The notes: a model not told the origin generated them from the sequence alone. A stretch of DNA of 64,000 bases from Breviolum minutum Mf 1.05b.01 (GCA_000507305.1 DF239860.1:93272-157271), one strand, 5' to 3'; numbered from the stretch's first letter, positions 37,844 through 48,119 are shown. Numbers and translations: made by a program.

Positions 37844-40553
37844 ACATTGACGACGAGAAACACTTTTCAAGTTCAGGGCGAAACCTGTTGGCACTATAGG
37901 AAATCATCATGTTGACTCTTTTCAAGATGCAGGTTGATTCAGTCCTCTAGAGACTCCTTGCCAAGCTCAAAGACAATGAAAAGCGACCTGATGGTAGCAA
38001 TCTCACTTTGGTTAACTTATCGCAAGTATCACGAGTCGACTCTCTACGACCATCTTGACATTGATGGAAGAGCTTGCAGCCGCAATAACTTACAGCGACA
38101 ATTCATTCTATATTGGATAAATATGTCAACATGTGTTCTTGTGATTGGTGTCGCTTCAGCTTCTCCTAGCTTCTGGTCACAGACCTGGTGTCTACCCCAA
38201 AACGTGAGCGGTCGGTTCAAATTATTCACGGGTGCTAGGAAAAGCATCTCCCATCTTCCCCCAACCAAATCCATAGGCTGAAGGCTGATTAATTTGACTC
38301 ATTAGTGAGTGTGAATATGTCTTCATTTAATTTCCTTAGCAGACTCCCACTAAAAAAAAACAGTTGGGCTTTCATAACAAGAGACTCAGATTCAATGTCC
38401 AAACCAGGCTTTCCACTGGAATCTTTCGAGTAGCTGATGACTGAGACCTAGGTCTCAAGCGTCAAAGTTCGACCATAAGATGACAATTCCAAATCCGGTT
38501 CTATATCAGCACAGTGTAGATAGGACAGCGTCCAAATTTTCTCTACATCTGGGACATTGCCAGTACAAATTATCTACTGTAATTTCTTTGATAGTTGTGT
38601 CATTTTACAGATGAACCAAGATATCCAGTCATTGATGTGTACTGTACCCTCCATGGAACAAACATATCCCCTACCAGCCAGCACTTTTGAGTCGATCATT
38701 TTCCGGAACTTCTCGTTTGGTGGGAGACGGACTCGTTACCCGGTGGATATATCTTTCTAGGACGACCAATTGTTCTCTTCAATTCAACTCACCTCGCACC
38801 AAAAGACAAGTCCAACAGCAAGGTCTACAACAACCGGCGAAAACGAATGAGTCGCGGACAAAACAGGAAGAAAAATCGATCTTTCTCATCCTTAGGTAGA
38901 AAGCAAAAATGGCAAACTGAATTTCATCGAGTTGAAGCAAATGATTTCCAGCACCAACTGAAACATCAAGTTGAACTTATTAATTTTCAGCACCCAATGA
39001 TATAAGTATGGATCTTCCGGCAATTCAAGGAGATTTGCTCTATGACAAACTGCATGTCTGCTCTGATCGCCAAGACACAGTTCCCCTCTTGATGAGCGTC
39101 TTCGCCTGTGCAAAATGGAAATTTTATCTACAAAGTGTGACAACGTATCTCGCTTTAGCTAAGATATTCATGGTTCACAAGTTCCTTTTAACGAGTTTTT
39201 GTAATTTCCCATAACAAATAACAACCGTCACCACCGTTTTTTCCCACATTTCGCTGAGTGACACTGCAGTTGGAAGCTCCACCATTCGTGGATCAAAGGA
39301 TCGGGTTGCAAAGTCACCCCATTCCGTGGACCGCTCGGCCCAGTCCAGATCCTCACGGGGGTGGTTTCTTTGGATCGATCTTTTGTTCGAAGTCCCTACT
39401 GAGATCAGGTGATCCAAATTTGAAATTTTAGCTACGGATGTTTAATTACCCATTGCAGAATCCAAATTTGCCATATGAAGTAGCTCTCGGAATTTTGCGA
39501 ACAATTTCGCTATCTTCATGCTTGCGTCTTACAGTATTTCTTTGCCAACCTTCTCTCCATCACCAGCTGCTTCCCCGCCATTGTCACTGGCTGCCTCAGA
39601 GCACTGTGAAAAAGTTGGGCTTGTCCTGCTCTCATCATAGAATGTAACTGAGCAATGTTCAAAACAGTAACGACATTCCATTATATATACACGCATTGGT
39701 ACGTGACGGGATGCTTACAATGATAACTCATAAAATAGTCTCATTTGTAACTGGGTAGTTTTTCATCCCCTTGAGCATACATAAACAAAGTTGAAGTGGT
39801 CGCTGCTACAACTGTAGTGACATTCAACCAGTCCGAGACACTCCAGACTTTGGACCTTCTTCCTCCTCTATCTTGGTTCCGTTCTGAATGGAAAGCAGCA
39901 CGTTAATACCTCAGATGCAGAGGTAACAAATTAGACATACGACACCAACCCAAACAACGCAACATTTTAAGGAGAAAATCCCTGAAAAACTACCATAGGT
40001 TTGCTGCATTGTTTGATTCCCCCATAATGGGTCCCATCTCATGATCCCTGTTTAAACAAAGAACTTCAAAGCACCCTTTAAGGCTTTGGTTGTTTGTTCC
40101 AACCTGCTGTGTGTAGTTGGCAACAAAATTCTCAGCCCAGGAGACTTTTTTTGAAGCTCGCTAGCGCCGCATCATCCTGAAGTTCGCAAAATGCATGTTG
40201 AAAGCATCGTTTCTCCTTTGCTGGATCTGGGTGTCAAACCGTCTCTTTGTAATACTTCACTGCCACATTCTTCAGTGCCTGAAAAAGGAAACGTCACCAA
40301 AGAATTGTGCACCTGATATTGAGCATTTATCAAAAACAACATTTTCAAGCACTAATAGATTGTTCCCAAAAAAAACTACCCAAGCCTCCACATCAAGCCC
40401 TTTGTATACCACAGCAAAGCTTCCTGCATGCGAAATGCACGGGAAAGGTGGCAACCGTGACTGTCGTCCCTCAGCCCCGCTTTAGCAAAAAGCAGTTGCT
40501 CCTTCTCCAAGCACTTGGTCTCTTGAGAGCTTGAACCGATTTTGTAGAATTTC
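31761..40553 (-). CDS. Large protein kinase gene, many exons, FKBP gene nested in an intron
   Basis: Exons carrying the kinase motifs appear in correct order on the minus strand. 40502..40553 plus 40380..40423 give the Gly-rich loop ([12 protein letters not shown]); 40240..40278 the VAVK lysine; 37282..37342 the catalytic loop [12 protein letters not shown]; 37146..37219 the metal site WKLIDLDG; about 36865-36901 SPELAST; 36071..36143 the F helix MDIWSVGM; 33983..34059 [12 protein letters not shown]; 33766..33801 [11 protein letters not shown]; 33318..33412 [17 protein letters not shown]. Codon phases agree at the junctions tested, including 36071 to 34059, which skips over the FKBP gene. The HRD Arg is Leu and DFG is DLDG, seen in other protist kinases. 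Between the lysine and catalytic loop lie exon candidates at 38.1-39.9 kb (e.g. [20 protein letters not shown]), a possible large insert. Downstream exons (about 31761-33231) include an acidic run ([12 protein letters not shown]) and end near 31761. The middle and the C-terminal parts are less certain. Confidence 0.65.
33232..33317 (-). repeat. Introner-like element, family 6, forming a whole kinase intron
   Basis: An 86-bp intron fixed by frame: exon ..GTC TTG CAA CT joins C CAT CAA CAG.. to read VLQLHQQN. On the minus strand it starts GTTGATGGAAGAAATCCTGC and ends GCAGGATTTCAG followed by exonic CCATCAAC, so the inverted repeat (GTTGATGG / CCATCAAC plus AAATCCTGCACCA / TGGTGCAGGATTT) spans both splice sites. 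A related end occurs near 42212 (GGTGCTGGATTTCCCTCC then ATCAACAG). Confidence 0.85.
33440..33560. repeat. Inverted-repeat insert (GTATTATTTGGGGGTA)
   Basis: GAGTATTATTTGGGGGTAAAG on the left and TACCCCCAAAGTATTATAAT on the right are inverted, with TTCACT/AGTGAA inside. It lies in the intron upstream of the 33318..33412 kinase exon. Confidence 0.75.
34685..35620 (-). CDS. FKBP-type peptidyl-prolyl isomerase with TPR domain, intronless
   Basis: 311 residues from the ATG at 35620 to the stop at 34685 in one uninterrupted exon. The frame is open further upstream, but MAEEGFVDI is the natural start because the FKBP fold begins shortly after. The FKBP domain spans about residues 15-120 ([49 protein letters not shown]) with the usual active-site aromatic residues. 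A TPR region follows (about 130-295; [40 protein letters not shown]), interrupted by a His/Gly/Asp-rich insert ([11 protein letters not shown]). This FKBP-TPR layout is that of Hsp90 co-chaperones; the C-terminal [14 protein letters not shown] tail is usual for them. It catalyses proline isomerisation and likely acts in the cytosol. It lies, same strand, between two exons of one kinase domain (36071 and 34059), so it appears nested in that intron. Confidence 0.93.
   Translation of the reverse strand: MAEEGFVDISQGQDGGLLKKILVEGTGDETPLAGSSVDVHYTGTLHSDGSKFDSSRDRPGSFKFEVGVGQVIKGWDQGILTMKRGEKCILRCRSDYAYGKHGSPPKIPEDATLNFEVELFDWKEKVKSPFEMTPEERREYATKMKEGGNAALKLGDFATAVNRYEDGVEYITYDENSDHGGQDHGDHGGAPCSGHGEGKSGAAELSDEDKILAIALLNNCAMARLKKQDFDEAKFDCIKALQYDPKNVKATFRRAQAEFGLGNFTACQEDATKTLELDPSNKEAEALKKNAIVKEKTAKKQEKAMYSKMFG
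36029..36248. repeat. Family 3 ends flanking a kinase exon
   Basis: CTGTTAGTTTCAGGGA at 36029 and TCCCTGAAACTAACAG at 36233 are perfect inverted repeats about 220 bp apart. The kinase exon 36071..36143 lies between them. Elsewhere the same ends are about 100 bp apart with no exon inside. Confidence 0.7.
36432..36515. repeat. Inverted-repeat insert, family 3
   Basis: CCAGTAAACTAATATAGCAATGG on the left and GGTTGCTCTGTTGGTTTTTGG on the right (weaker match). Directly before it, 36350-36428 resembles half of a family 1 element (TGTGCTCGTCAAATTCGATC, then TTTCCCCAGGGGTGAAA). Confidence 0.5.
36692..36795. repeat. Inverted-repeat insert (AACATGGAACC type)
   Basis: CCTGAAAAGTAACATGGAACC on the left and GGTTCCATGTTCGGTTTGCG on the right. 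It is the counterpart of the element at 21530..21632. Confidence 0.65.
37769..37844. repeat. CAA trinucleotide microsatellite, about 25 units
   Basis: An uninterrupted CAA run in a kinase intron. Read on the minus strand in one frame it gives a poly-Cys ORF, which is an artefact of the repeat. Confidence 0.97.
40424..40501 (-). other. GA-AG intron between Gly-loop exons of the kinase
   Basis: Exon ..CTT GGA GAA G is followed by GAGCAACTGC and the intron ends GCATGCAG before GA AGC TTT GCT. Only this junction yields [12 protein letters not shown], so the donor is GA. Length 78 bp. Non-canonical GA and GC donors are known in dinoflagellates. Confidence 0.75.
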
Positions 40554-41265
40554 CTGACAGCAAATTGGTTCAACCAAGCCACAAAAAAAAAATGTGCAAA
40601 AGCGTAAGAAAGTCTTGCCTGAGAACCCTTGCTCATCTAAGTGACCTGGACTCACAGCAAAAGAAGTCTTGATGCGCATGAAAAGCACAAGAGAGATAAC
40701 GACATGAAAGCATGCACAAAGTGTTGATGTAGCAAGTCTAGTTCTTGAGTTCAACACCTGATGAGTTCCTCACCTGATGTTTTGCATGTGAAACAAGGTT
40801 GATTTTCACGCACCACAAACAACGGCTATACTACTATTGCAAGCTACTTCGCAAGACAACAAAAAATCCCTAGAACACCACAACACTACTGTACCAGGCC
40901 TGGTAGACAATCGCATTTCATCGCACTGTCTGGAGTTTGAATAAAGTGAAACGCTGCAAGGCCAAACACAAATGGTCATTCGATCGGATTTTCTGCTCCA
41001 AAACCACGGGAAATTCTGAAACCGAGGGAATCATGTGTCAATTTGCCAGAAAAAGGGGGCGATTCCATCTTTTTCCACAGATGTCGAAGCGAAAAAATAT
41101 CAAAGAAGCAGCACGACTTGACTTGATCTCCAAGTCAGGCGAAAGCAAACTTTCGTGTCCCTGCAATAAATTGCTTCCCACTTCGCAGTTTCTTTAAGCA
41201 TCACATGGTCCAGAATGTCCCAAGTACATCCAAGAACAGAGTTTTGAAGTTTCAGGGACTAGTGA

Positions 41266-43215
41266 CTAGTGCGTGCTGGTGAGACAGTGAGACTGAGCAG
41301 CTTGTGGATACTTCCAGGCTGCATCTGATTCAAAGGTGTTCGACTCTGCCTGCTTCAAGGTGCAAACTGTCGAGAAAACTGGAGGCAGTTTCAGTCTCGA
41401 AGTTTTCTGGAGTTTCAATCCCAAAAGAATAGTCGTGGGAAAATGATTTTTCTGCAAACGGATGTTGTTGGCAAGTGTTGACAATCCACATTGCCTGCAC
41501 AAATCTTGGAAGGTGTTTGAAATACCTGCAAACGGCTCAGTGGCTCATCATGGCTCATCCAGTTCGGAATGGCAAACGAATGAAAGACTAATAAATCGTA
41601 AACCAGCACCGTGCGCACAAATCTAACTGGAGGTTGGCTGAAGATGCAAGGAGATGACCTGGGGCATCAAACGCATCCCTGGAGTCCCTCTGGCATGACT
41701 GGCATGAGCTCCCCGACTTGTTTCCTTGATCAATTGGCTCGTCTTCAGGCGGCTCAAATGCAACCTCCACCTCACTCAGGTCGGTTGGAACAGCTCACGA
41801 GTCATCTTACTTGGAGGATCTGGCAGTTCATTCAATGGAGTTTCCTGGTTCCCTTAATAGGTGGGATCGGTAGCATATAATCACCCAATTGGCTATACAT
41901 AAGTGGTATATAAGTGATATATACTGCCAATTGGGTGATTATATGCTACCGATCCCACCTATTAAGGGAACCGGAAACAGCTATTGGTTCATCACTGCAT
42001 CACAGACAGAGCTGTACCTGAAAATCGTCAGTCGCTATCTCAGGTTCTGATGCCTCACCAATGTTGAAGCAGAATCAAAAATGTTCAATGCAGAGTTTGT
42101 TATGTTGTTGTACTGTTGATGCTTCAGAAATCCGGCGCTTATCAGTCAATAGGTAGCTAATTCCACAATTTAATGGGTTTATATTGTATAGCTTATATAC
42201 ATCCTAGATGGTGCTGGATTTCCCTCCATCAACAGTATCACTTGTAATGTAAATGTTGTCCCCACCTTCACTCCACGTTCGACTTGCACCTCAAAAAACC
42301 ACAAGACGAGGAATTCGAAAATTATCTCAACAGCTTTCCTCCTGGCGTTGATTATTCCTAGACTCCTACTGCTATCATGGGAATTGAAGGGGGTTGTGAA
42401 GCCCTTCGGCTTTGCCCCCTTCATATCCCCGAGCATAAGACCTGCCACTATTTTTTGCTTTGGCATTTGGGAGGTTTCGTCCCTTAGATTCATCTTCAAT
42501 TCCCATGATATGCCAAAAACTAAGTCAAGTCAGGTAGCTTCAGAAGGACTACACAGTCCACATCCAGAGTTTCCACAAGCGACGCATGGTGGTTTGCCCG
42601 CTTCTACTTCATTGTCCTCGAGAATTAAGGAGACAACTGAGACAACCTAAGATTTCTAAGCAAAGATGCCAGAAGTTTCAGCTTTTTGAAGAAAAAAATC
42701 CCTCAAGTTTTTCGATACTCAACACTGAATTCCAGGCCTCGGCGGCCTCAACAACAGGAGGTCTCCTTCTGCACGAGCAGCCCACCTCAAGGTCTCCAAG
42801 TTTCGCATCTTCCTTCAATCAATTGTAGTAATTTCAATGTCATATGTCTGTATAGATATACAATCCATATGGGTGTTTCCTTAAATGGTGGTACCCCTCC
42901 AAAACACCTCAAAATGATCGTTTTTAATAGGAAAACCCATGGTTGTTGGTTACCACCATTTTAGGAAACCCCCATATTAATCCTTGATGCCACCTCAAGA
43001 ATTCCAGATATCCTTCAAAACAATCTCTGGCAAGGCACTGCAAGTATGATTATCAGCGCAACAATGGAAAGTCCAATGACTGCCCCAGCAAAACTTAGCT
43101 GTTGCCTCAGGGCGCGACTGCAAGTACAACCAACAAGGCAGCAAGAATTACGCCAGCAATAATGCTCACAGCTGGTATCCAAAGCCTCAAAACCCTGCGG
43201 GTTTTGACAAAACAT
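41266..43215 (-). CDS. Unidentified multi-exon gene, possible membrane helix
   Basis: Minus-strand exon candidates: about 43025-43135 with a hydrophobic helix (GAVIGLSIVALIIILAV); about 42700-42815 (KEDAKLGDLEVGCSCRRR); about 42540-42650 (VSIVSLILEDNEVEAGKP, followed by PPCVACGNSGCGLC); about 42012-42065 (NIGEASEPEIATDDFQ, CAG|GTACAG donor); about 41600-41790 (EVEVAFEPPEDEPIDQG, NKSGSSCQSCQRDSRD); about 41290-41370 (LKQAESNTFESDAAWKYPQA). The acidic/Pro composition and Cys pairs recur. The long frame at 42179..42499 overlaps an inverted repeat (TATCATGGGAATTGAAG at 42374 and 42495) and was not counted. Family unknown; grouping is inference. Confidence 0.4.
41847..41972. repeat. Perfect 47-bp inverted repeat with 32-nt loop
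   Basis: The left arm 41847..41893 and right arm 41926..41972 are exact reverse complements (starting GGTTCCCTTAATAGG, ending CCTATTAAGGGAACC). The loop is AT-rich (TATACATAAGTGGTATATAA). It lies in the intron between exon candidates at 42012 and 41790. Confidence 0.95.
42867..42974. repeat. Inverted-repeat element (GGGTGTTTCCTTAAATGGTGG)
   Basis: ATATGGGTGTTTCCTTAAATGG on the left and CCATTTTAGGAAACCCCCATAT on the right, with GTGGTACC / GGTTACCAC inside. Arms of about 25 nt. Confidence 0.75.
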
Positions 43216-44456
43216 CGTTTAACAAAAAGACAAGCTGGGGTGATTTAAGACATCCCCGAATTGAAGGGCTAGTGTACATATAATATATTTCTATAATCAT
43301 ATATGCATATTATGATATCGATGATACCTTCTTTGTTTAAAAAGATGCAGCTACATCTTTTGCCTGAGACGAATTTTGATGCGCCAAGGTACCCTGCGTC
43401 GCCTTGCGCATGTACCGTGGGGATCACCACGAGAAGATGTACAAGAGACCTCCATCCGCTCCATGAGCCTCGATCGTGGGAATCTTTGTCAAAAATTGAT
43501 CCATGGGACTCATGTATAGTTAACTACGACTGTACATGAATTGGTTGAGAATTTCTGGATGGCAAATGTATGCAAAAATTCCCAAACCTGAACTGTCTTT
43601 TTCGAGCATTTTTGGGAAAGATTCCCTTACTTTTCACCAGCATTTTGGGGGAATTCCCAACAGGCGGTTGGTCGACCAAGGTGACTCAGGCTGAGAATCT
43701 GGCGACAGGCCGATAACATGCGAGACTAAGGACATGCGCCGTGCACCATAGACAAATAAAGGCACCCAAAATCCACACGTTCACAGGGTCTTTTTGCTGT
43801 TTTTTCATGTGATTTCCAAGTGGTTTTTTGGCAATCCGGCGCTCAGCCCTGCTGTGATTGATGTTAGAAAATGTTTGCTTTTGGAAGTTGTAAAGGGGCC
43901 GGGCTCTACTAGCTATGTGCGCGTTGCCCGAGCCAAAAATCGCATTTACGAAATGCATGTTTTGCCATTGTGCCGTGCAAGAAATCTGACAAATGAAAAG
44001 AGGATGAGCTCTAAAAACAACAGGACTCGGGACTTTTTCAGATATTCACAACGGATCCCAGGAAGTTAGAACATCCACAACCTCGACCTGCTCGACTTGC
44101 TCTCACGTCACTGTGAAGGTCTTGATAAATAGCTAAAAGATCCTAAAGGGGACTACAAAAGACAACGACACTTAATGCAAACATAAAGATTGATGTCCGA
44201 GTGCTGATATAATTTAAAAATGAATCGCATAACTAACCATGTTGGTGAATCATCCGAAAAACAAAAGTGGACTCAGAACTTTTGTGCCTTTTTTTCCCTC
44301 CAAACTTCCTCCTTTGGTCTTGGAGCTTCATCCACAACTGTACAACACGGCGTTGTGGCCAATTAAAGTTGGCGACGAACCGCCGCCCAACAGAAACAGG
44401 TTGTACCGCTTGTACCTACCGGTGTGAAGCCCACTCAGAAAATTACAAACCGCTGT
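43216..44456. other. Ambiguous stretch between two genes
   Basis: Open frames exist on both strands at 43360-43540 and 43690-44070 (plus: LLLEVVKGPGSTSYVRVARA; minus: RAERRIAKKPLGNHMKKQ) and I cannot choose between them. No motif recognised. Confidence 0.35.
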
Positions 44457-45662
44457 TCAAACGAAGGCTTGCAGCAGGTTTTTTCGTTCTTTCCCCACTT
44501 TTGAGACATTTGGAGGATTTGCTGCGACGGGGTTCACCGTATCCAACCGATATTGCAAAAGAAACCAGACCGTGATCTGTTCAGCTACACCACCGGCTGG
44601 GAGATCTCCATGGCCCCCATTATAGAAGCAACGCATGATACGCCGTCCACTGGAGCATCCTTTATAGTCGAAGCATGCAAAATTTTCTTTTCCTCCATCC
44701 CAATAACTCTTTGCTTTCGAAGCCACTGTGTCACACTCATGAACTGCAGCCCATCCTTGCTGAACTTTGTTCAATGGTTCATAGATCCAACCTGGTAGAA
44801 ATCCACCAGAAACACCGCCAGCGGGTGGCATGATTTCATCCCCTCTTCCATGAAGTTGGAGCATGGCTGTCTGTCTGCAATTCTTGGTATCACGCACCAG
44901 CTCGAATTCTGCACCCAAACCATATCCCAGCAAAGGCAAACCATACCAAGGAGCAACAGCTGCAAAGGTACCTGGAAGAGATTGGACCAAGTAATGTGCC
45001 AACATACCACCATTGCTCTCGCCAGTGACATACACGCGAGAGTGGTCGATACAAAGAACCGAAGCAATGGCTTGAATGATGGAGTACACAAAAAGTCGTT
45101 CATCATAGCAGCCAGACCAGTTGCAATTTCCACATTTTCCTTGCTCCCAGCAACTGGCATAGCAATCTGCTGTGACTTCATCATTGACACAAGTCTGATC
45201 ATCTCCAGCTGTGCCTACATTCCAGCCAGTGCCCAAGTCACCTCCTCCTGGGACAGCATCATCTAAGCCTTGAGGATAGACCGAGATAAAACTTAAGGCC
45301 TTTCCATAACGACCAAAATCATGGGAGGCAGCATAAACATCGGCTTGATCTCCCTGCGAATGAAGGCCAAGCAATAATGGTGCTGGCCAACTATGACCAA
45401 CACCTTTTGGGACCTGGATGTAAAATGAACGATTTACGGGAATAAAATCCATCAGGGTCAATGGAACCCAACCTTCAAAATCTCCATCATTTTCTGCTCC
45501 CCAATGTTTCACACCTTTTCCATTGGAGCAGCCAATGGATGGTTTGACTTCACCTTCTACATGGCGTCCTTTGAGTTCTTTTACCCATTGAAGCGACTCA
45601 TCCCCAAGTGCTGCACCCACCAAGACACACTGCCAAAGCAGATACATCGAAGCTGACCACAT
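44457..45662 (-). CDS. Secreted alpha/beta-hydrolase esterase (PHB-depolymerase / feruloyl-esterase-like), intronless
   Basis: 401 residues in one exon with a signal peptide (MYLLWQCVLVGAALG, about residues 6-20). An alpha/beta-hydrolase core is visible: strand plus oxyanion region PAPLLLGLHSQGDQ (about 92-105), YPQGLDD, the nucleophile elbow GESNGG (Ser around residue 217), the acid LHGRGDEIMPPAGG and the base NGGHGDLP with His near 360. The order Ser-Asp-His and the WNVGTAG/CYASCWEQGKCGNC segment fit the LpqC/PHB-depolymerase family, which cleaves polyester or feruloyl esters. The odd number of Cys in the middle segment (CVND..CYASC..CGNCNWSGCYD) suggests disulfides, in keeping with secretion. 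The substrate is not predictable. It stands alone between the kinase at 46.5 kb and an unresolved stretch. Confidence 0.87.
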   Translation of the reverse strand: MWSASMYLLWQCVLVGAALGDESLQWVKELKGRHVEGEVKPSIGCSNGKGVKHWGAENDGDFEGWVPLTLMDFIPVNRSFYIQVPKGVGHSWPAPLLLGLHSQGDQADVYAASHDFGRYGKALSFISVYPQGLDDAVPGGGDLGTGWNVGTAGDDQTCVNDEVTADCYASCWEQGKCGNCNWSGCYDERLFVYSIIQAIASVLCIDHSRVYVTGESNGGMLAHYLVQSLPGTFAAVAPWYGLPLLGYGLGAEFELVRDTKNCRQTAMLQLHGRGDEIMPPAGGVSGGFLPGWIYEPLNKVQQGWAAVHECDTVASKAKSYWDGGKENFACFDYKGCSSGRRIMRCFYNGGHGDLPAGGVAEQITVWFLLQYRLDTVNPVAANPPNVSKVGKERKNLLQAFV

Positions 45663-46515
45663 TCCGAGTCAACACGAACCGTGGCAAAGAGAAAAGATTT
45701 GAAAGGGGGTAACACCTCTCACTAACTTTTTATCTCGTGTTGTAGGATGATGGAAGTTGCTGGTAACTGGTCAATCGATGAAGCAAAAGTCGAAGAAAAA
45801 GATATGCATCTGCCAAAGTCGTCTCATTTTCTTGGCTCAATGCTTTGAGCCCACCATGTTTCAGCACACAGTACTTCACAGAAGGGCAAGAGGGACTTAA
45901 AAGCAAGAGTAGGAAGATGATGGGAAGAACAGGGGAAGATCACTACCTGGACCTTCAAAGGGCTGCCAATTCAACCCTAAGGGATGGTGAATTGAAACCC
46001 TTTAGGAACCATTTGGTACCCCTTTGAAGGTGCTGGTATGATCAGTGTATTTATGTGATTTGTCTTCATACAAGCCTGCTTCTGTTCTTGGGTAGAGAAA
46101 AAGCAACATAACAAAATCCGCAAAAACAAGAAAAAGTCACGTGTGGAGTATAGAACCTGTCCCAGATGATGGCTGCTGTGATATGCTAAATGGCCAGGCA
46201 GTCATGCATGCTTTTTCCAATGCACGGTTTCGGTGTTTTTTTTGGGCTCTGGAATTCACCCCGTAGAGATCAGCACCTGCCTTTGCTGGGAAGAATGAGA
46301 TACATTTGCCCAGCAAAACCCGCTGCAGGTCTTCTCAAAACGACAGGGATCTGCAGCATTCTCCAAAAGCAACAGAATTTTCAGATTACGAGCCAGACTT
46401 CAAAGAAGAATAAAGAAGACAACTATGATATTTCCTTTTCAATAGCTGCCGAGAATGCTGCCACTGACAAACCTTGCTGGAAGTGTGATGTTGATGTGGC
46501 ATGCAAAGAATTATG
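45663..46515. other. Intergenic stretch with a family 2 element
   Basis: Upstream of the esterase and downstream of the kinase. It contains the inverted repeat 45961..46040 and no coding signal that I trust. TCTTGGCTCAATG at 45830 resembles part of the dinoflagellate spliced leader only weakly and lies in the wrong orientation for the flanking genes. Confidence 0.5.
45961..46040. repeat. Inverted-repeat element, family 2, copy b
   Basis: ACCTTCAAAGGGCTGCCAAT on the left and TTGGTACCCCTTTGAAGGT on the right, with CCCTAAGGG..CCCTTTAGGAACC inside, the same as 15623..15704. Confidence 0.8.
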
Positions 46516-48119
46516 CTACAAACTTATTTGAGATAGAAACGAAGATGACTGTGTGCTACGAGTCCACTCTTCGCGGAGCGATAAGGGATTCTGTACATCC
46601 GCCTCGTTAGATGTTGATTTAAAGCGCTTTTGGCTTCGTTGACCAAAAGATTCAGGGGAATACGGTCGGGTATACTGCCTCGCATCCTTTCTCATGAAGG
46701 AATTCTTTTTTGGACTTTGGTCCTCGACAATTCTTTGAACTGCACGCGTGAAACTTGGCTCTGAATGTTTTTCTGAGGCCGAAGTGTGCCTTTGAACCAC
46801 CGTCGAAGGACATTTGTTAATGTCAAAAAAGCAGGGGTGAGTAAGCAGCACAGAAGCCGAAAGCCTCTCAAAGGGGTTGCACTGCAACATCTGTTCCAGC
46901 AAATTGATGATTGATGCTTCCAGTTTCAGCACATCTTGTAGGTTTCGTTTGCGGAAGTGCGGGAACACATCCGACCAGTAAGGCAAACCTGTAACACCCG
47001 GCCAGGTTGCGTTGGATGGTGTTCCAAGCACTTCAAACTGACGAAATAGCATGCCGATTTCGGATGATTCAGAAAACAACGGCTTTGCCTTTGCCATTTC
47101 GGCGACTACGCAGGCAGTTGACCAAACGTCCAGGAATGTGCCCTTGCTTTCAGCGCCCAGAAATATTTCTGGGCCGCGATACCAAAGAGATGCTACTTTC
47201 TGGGTATACTTCTCCATGCGAATCAGAAGGCTCCGTCTGCTCAAGGAGAAATCACAAAGCTTCACTTCTTCAGTTTGGAGCTCTACTAAAATGTTCTGCG
47301 GCTTGATATCCCGATGTACTATGCATCTAGAGTGGCAATATGCCAAGGCACTGAGCAGTTGAAAAGAATACCTCAAAAGACTTGCTTTGGGTAGCTTGCC
47401 AACATCCTGCAAGTGATGTGCCAAATCTCGATCCACGTAGGGAAACACCATGTACAATAGACCTGGCTCTGTAAATACATCCAAGAGTGATACGATGTTT
47501 CCGTGCTCAAGCATCCGAAAAAGCGATATTTCTCTCAGTGCTTGAGTACTCGCACCAAACATACAAATTGACTGGTCATTCCACTCTTGCTGATCTTGTC
47601 TGCCTCCACACAACCCAAAAGTGGCAAGGAATCAAATCTACACTGCTAAACTCACGGAAGACAACAAATTTGCCCAGCCTTCCTCATATGAGAATCTCAC
47701 TTTCTTTATGGCAACAGTCTTTCCAGTCTCTCGGCACCTCTCGAATCAAATCCAACATCTTTTGATTCCAACTTGTGGCTTTGTCGGTTTCTTGCCTTTT
47801 TTTGTCATTTGTTTTTTCAGCTCGCAAAAAAAATATTCATCCAAAACCAAATCGACGGCAAAAAAACGAATCTCTTTCAGTGAAAAAAAAAACAATCACC
47901 AAACCGAAAAAGCCACAATTGATCGGCCTGCATCGGAAAACCACTCCACAGGATCCTTCCCCGATCTTATCTAACTTTTGGTACTTCTCACGTGGATTTG
48001 CCTCAAGTTCTGAAAAGACGATTCAAGTCGAAAAGACTTCCTGGAAAAACTTCGAAATTTGAGGTTCTTACCATTGGCGTACCAGCGCCAAGAGCACCCA
48101 CTGGTTTTGAACCCAAACA
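46516..48119 (-). CDS. CDK/CDKL-like serine/threonine kinase, four exons seen, 5' end missing
   Basis: Exons 48072..48119, 47928..48001, 47656..47737 and 46516..47571 join in phase to give a kinase domain: IGEGSCGVVFRC (Gly loop), ETGKTVAIKKVRF (lysine), QALREISLFRMLEH (alpha C Glu), YCHSRCIVHRDIKPQNIL (catalytic loop), KLCDFSLSR (metal site, DFS instead of DFG), SLWYRGPEIFLG, LDVWSTACVVAEM, NPFERLSASVLLTHPCF. The alignment suits CDKL/CDK kinases (HRDIKPQN, YRGPE), but no PSTAIRE helix is present. About 75 residues of basic, Ser-rich tail follow and end in TAG-equivalent stop at 46516. Intron 1 uses GTAAGA, intron 2 a GC donor (CAG|GCCGAT), intron 3 GTGAGT. A start Met was not found upstream of 48119. 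The DFS change may alter metal binding. Confidence 0.83.

Noticed and set aside
37657..37863. ORF with a long poly-Cys run
   Set aside because: Produced by the CAA microsatellite read in one frame; not a protein.
42179..42499. 106-residue minus-strand ORF
   Set aside because: Much of it lies within an inverted repeat (TATCATGGGAATTGAAG at both ends, 42374 and 42495), so the open frame is probably insert sequence.
45826..45840. TTTCTTGGCTCAATG as a relic of the dinoflagellate spliced leader
   Set aside because: Partial match only and on the plus strand, not upstream of a plus-strand gene.
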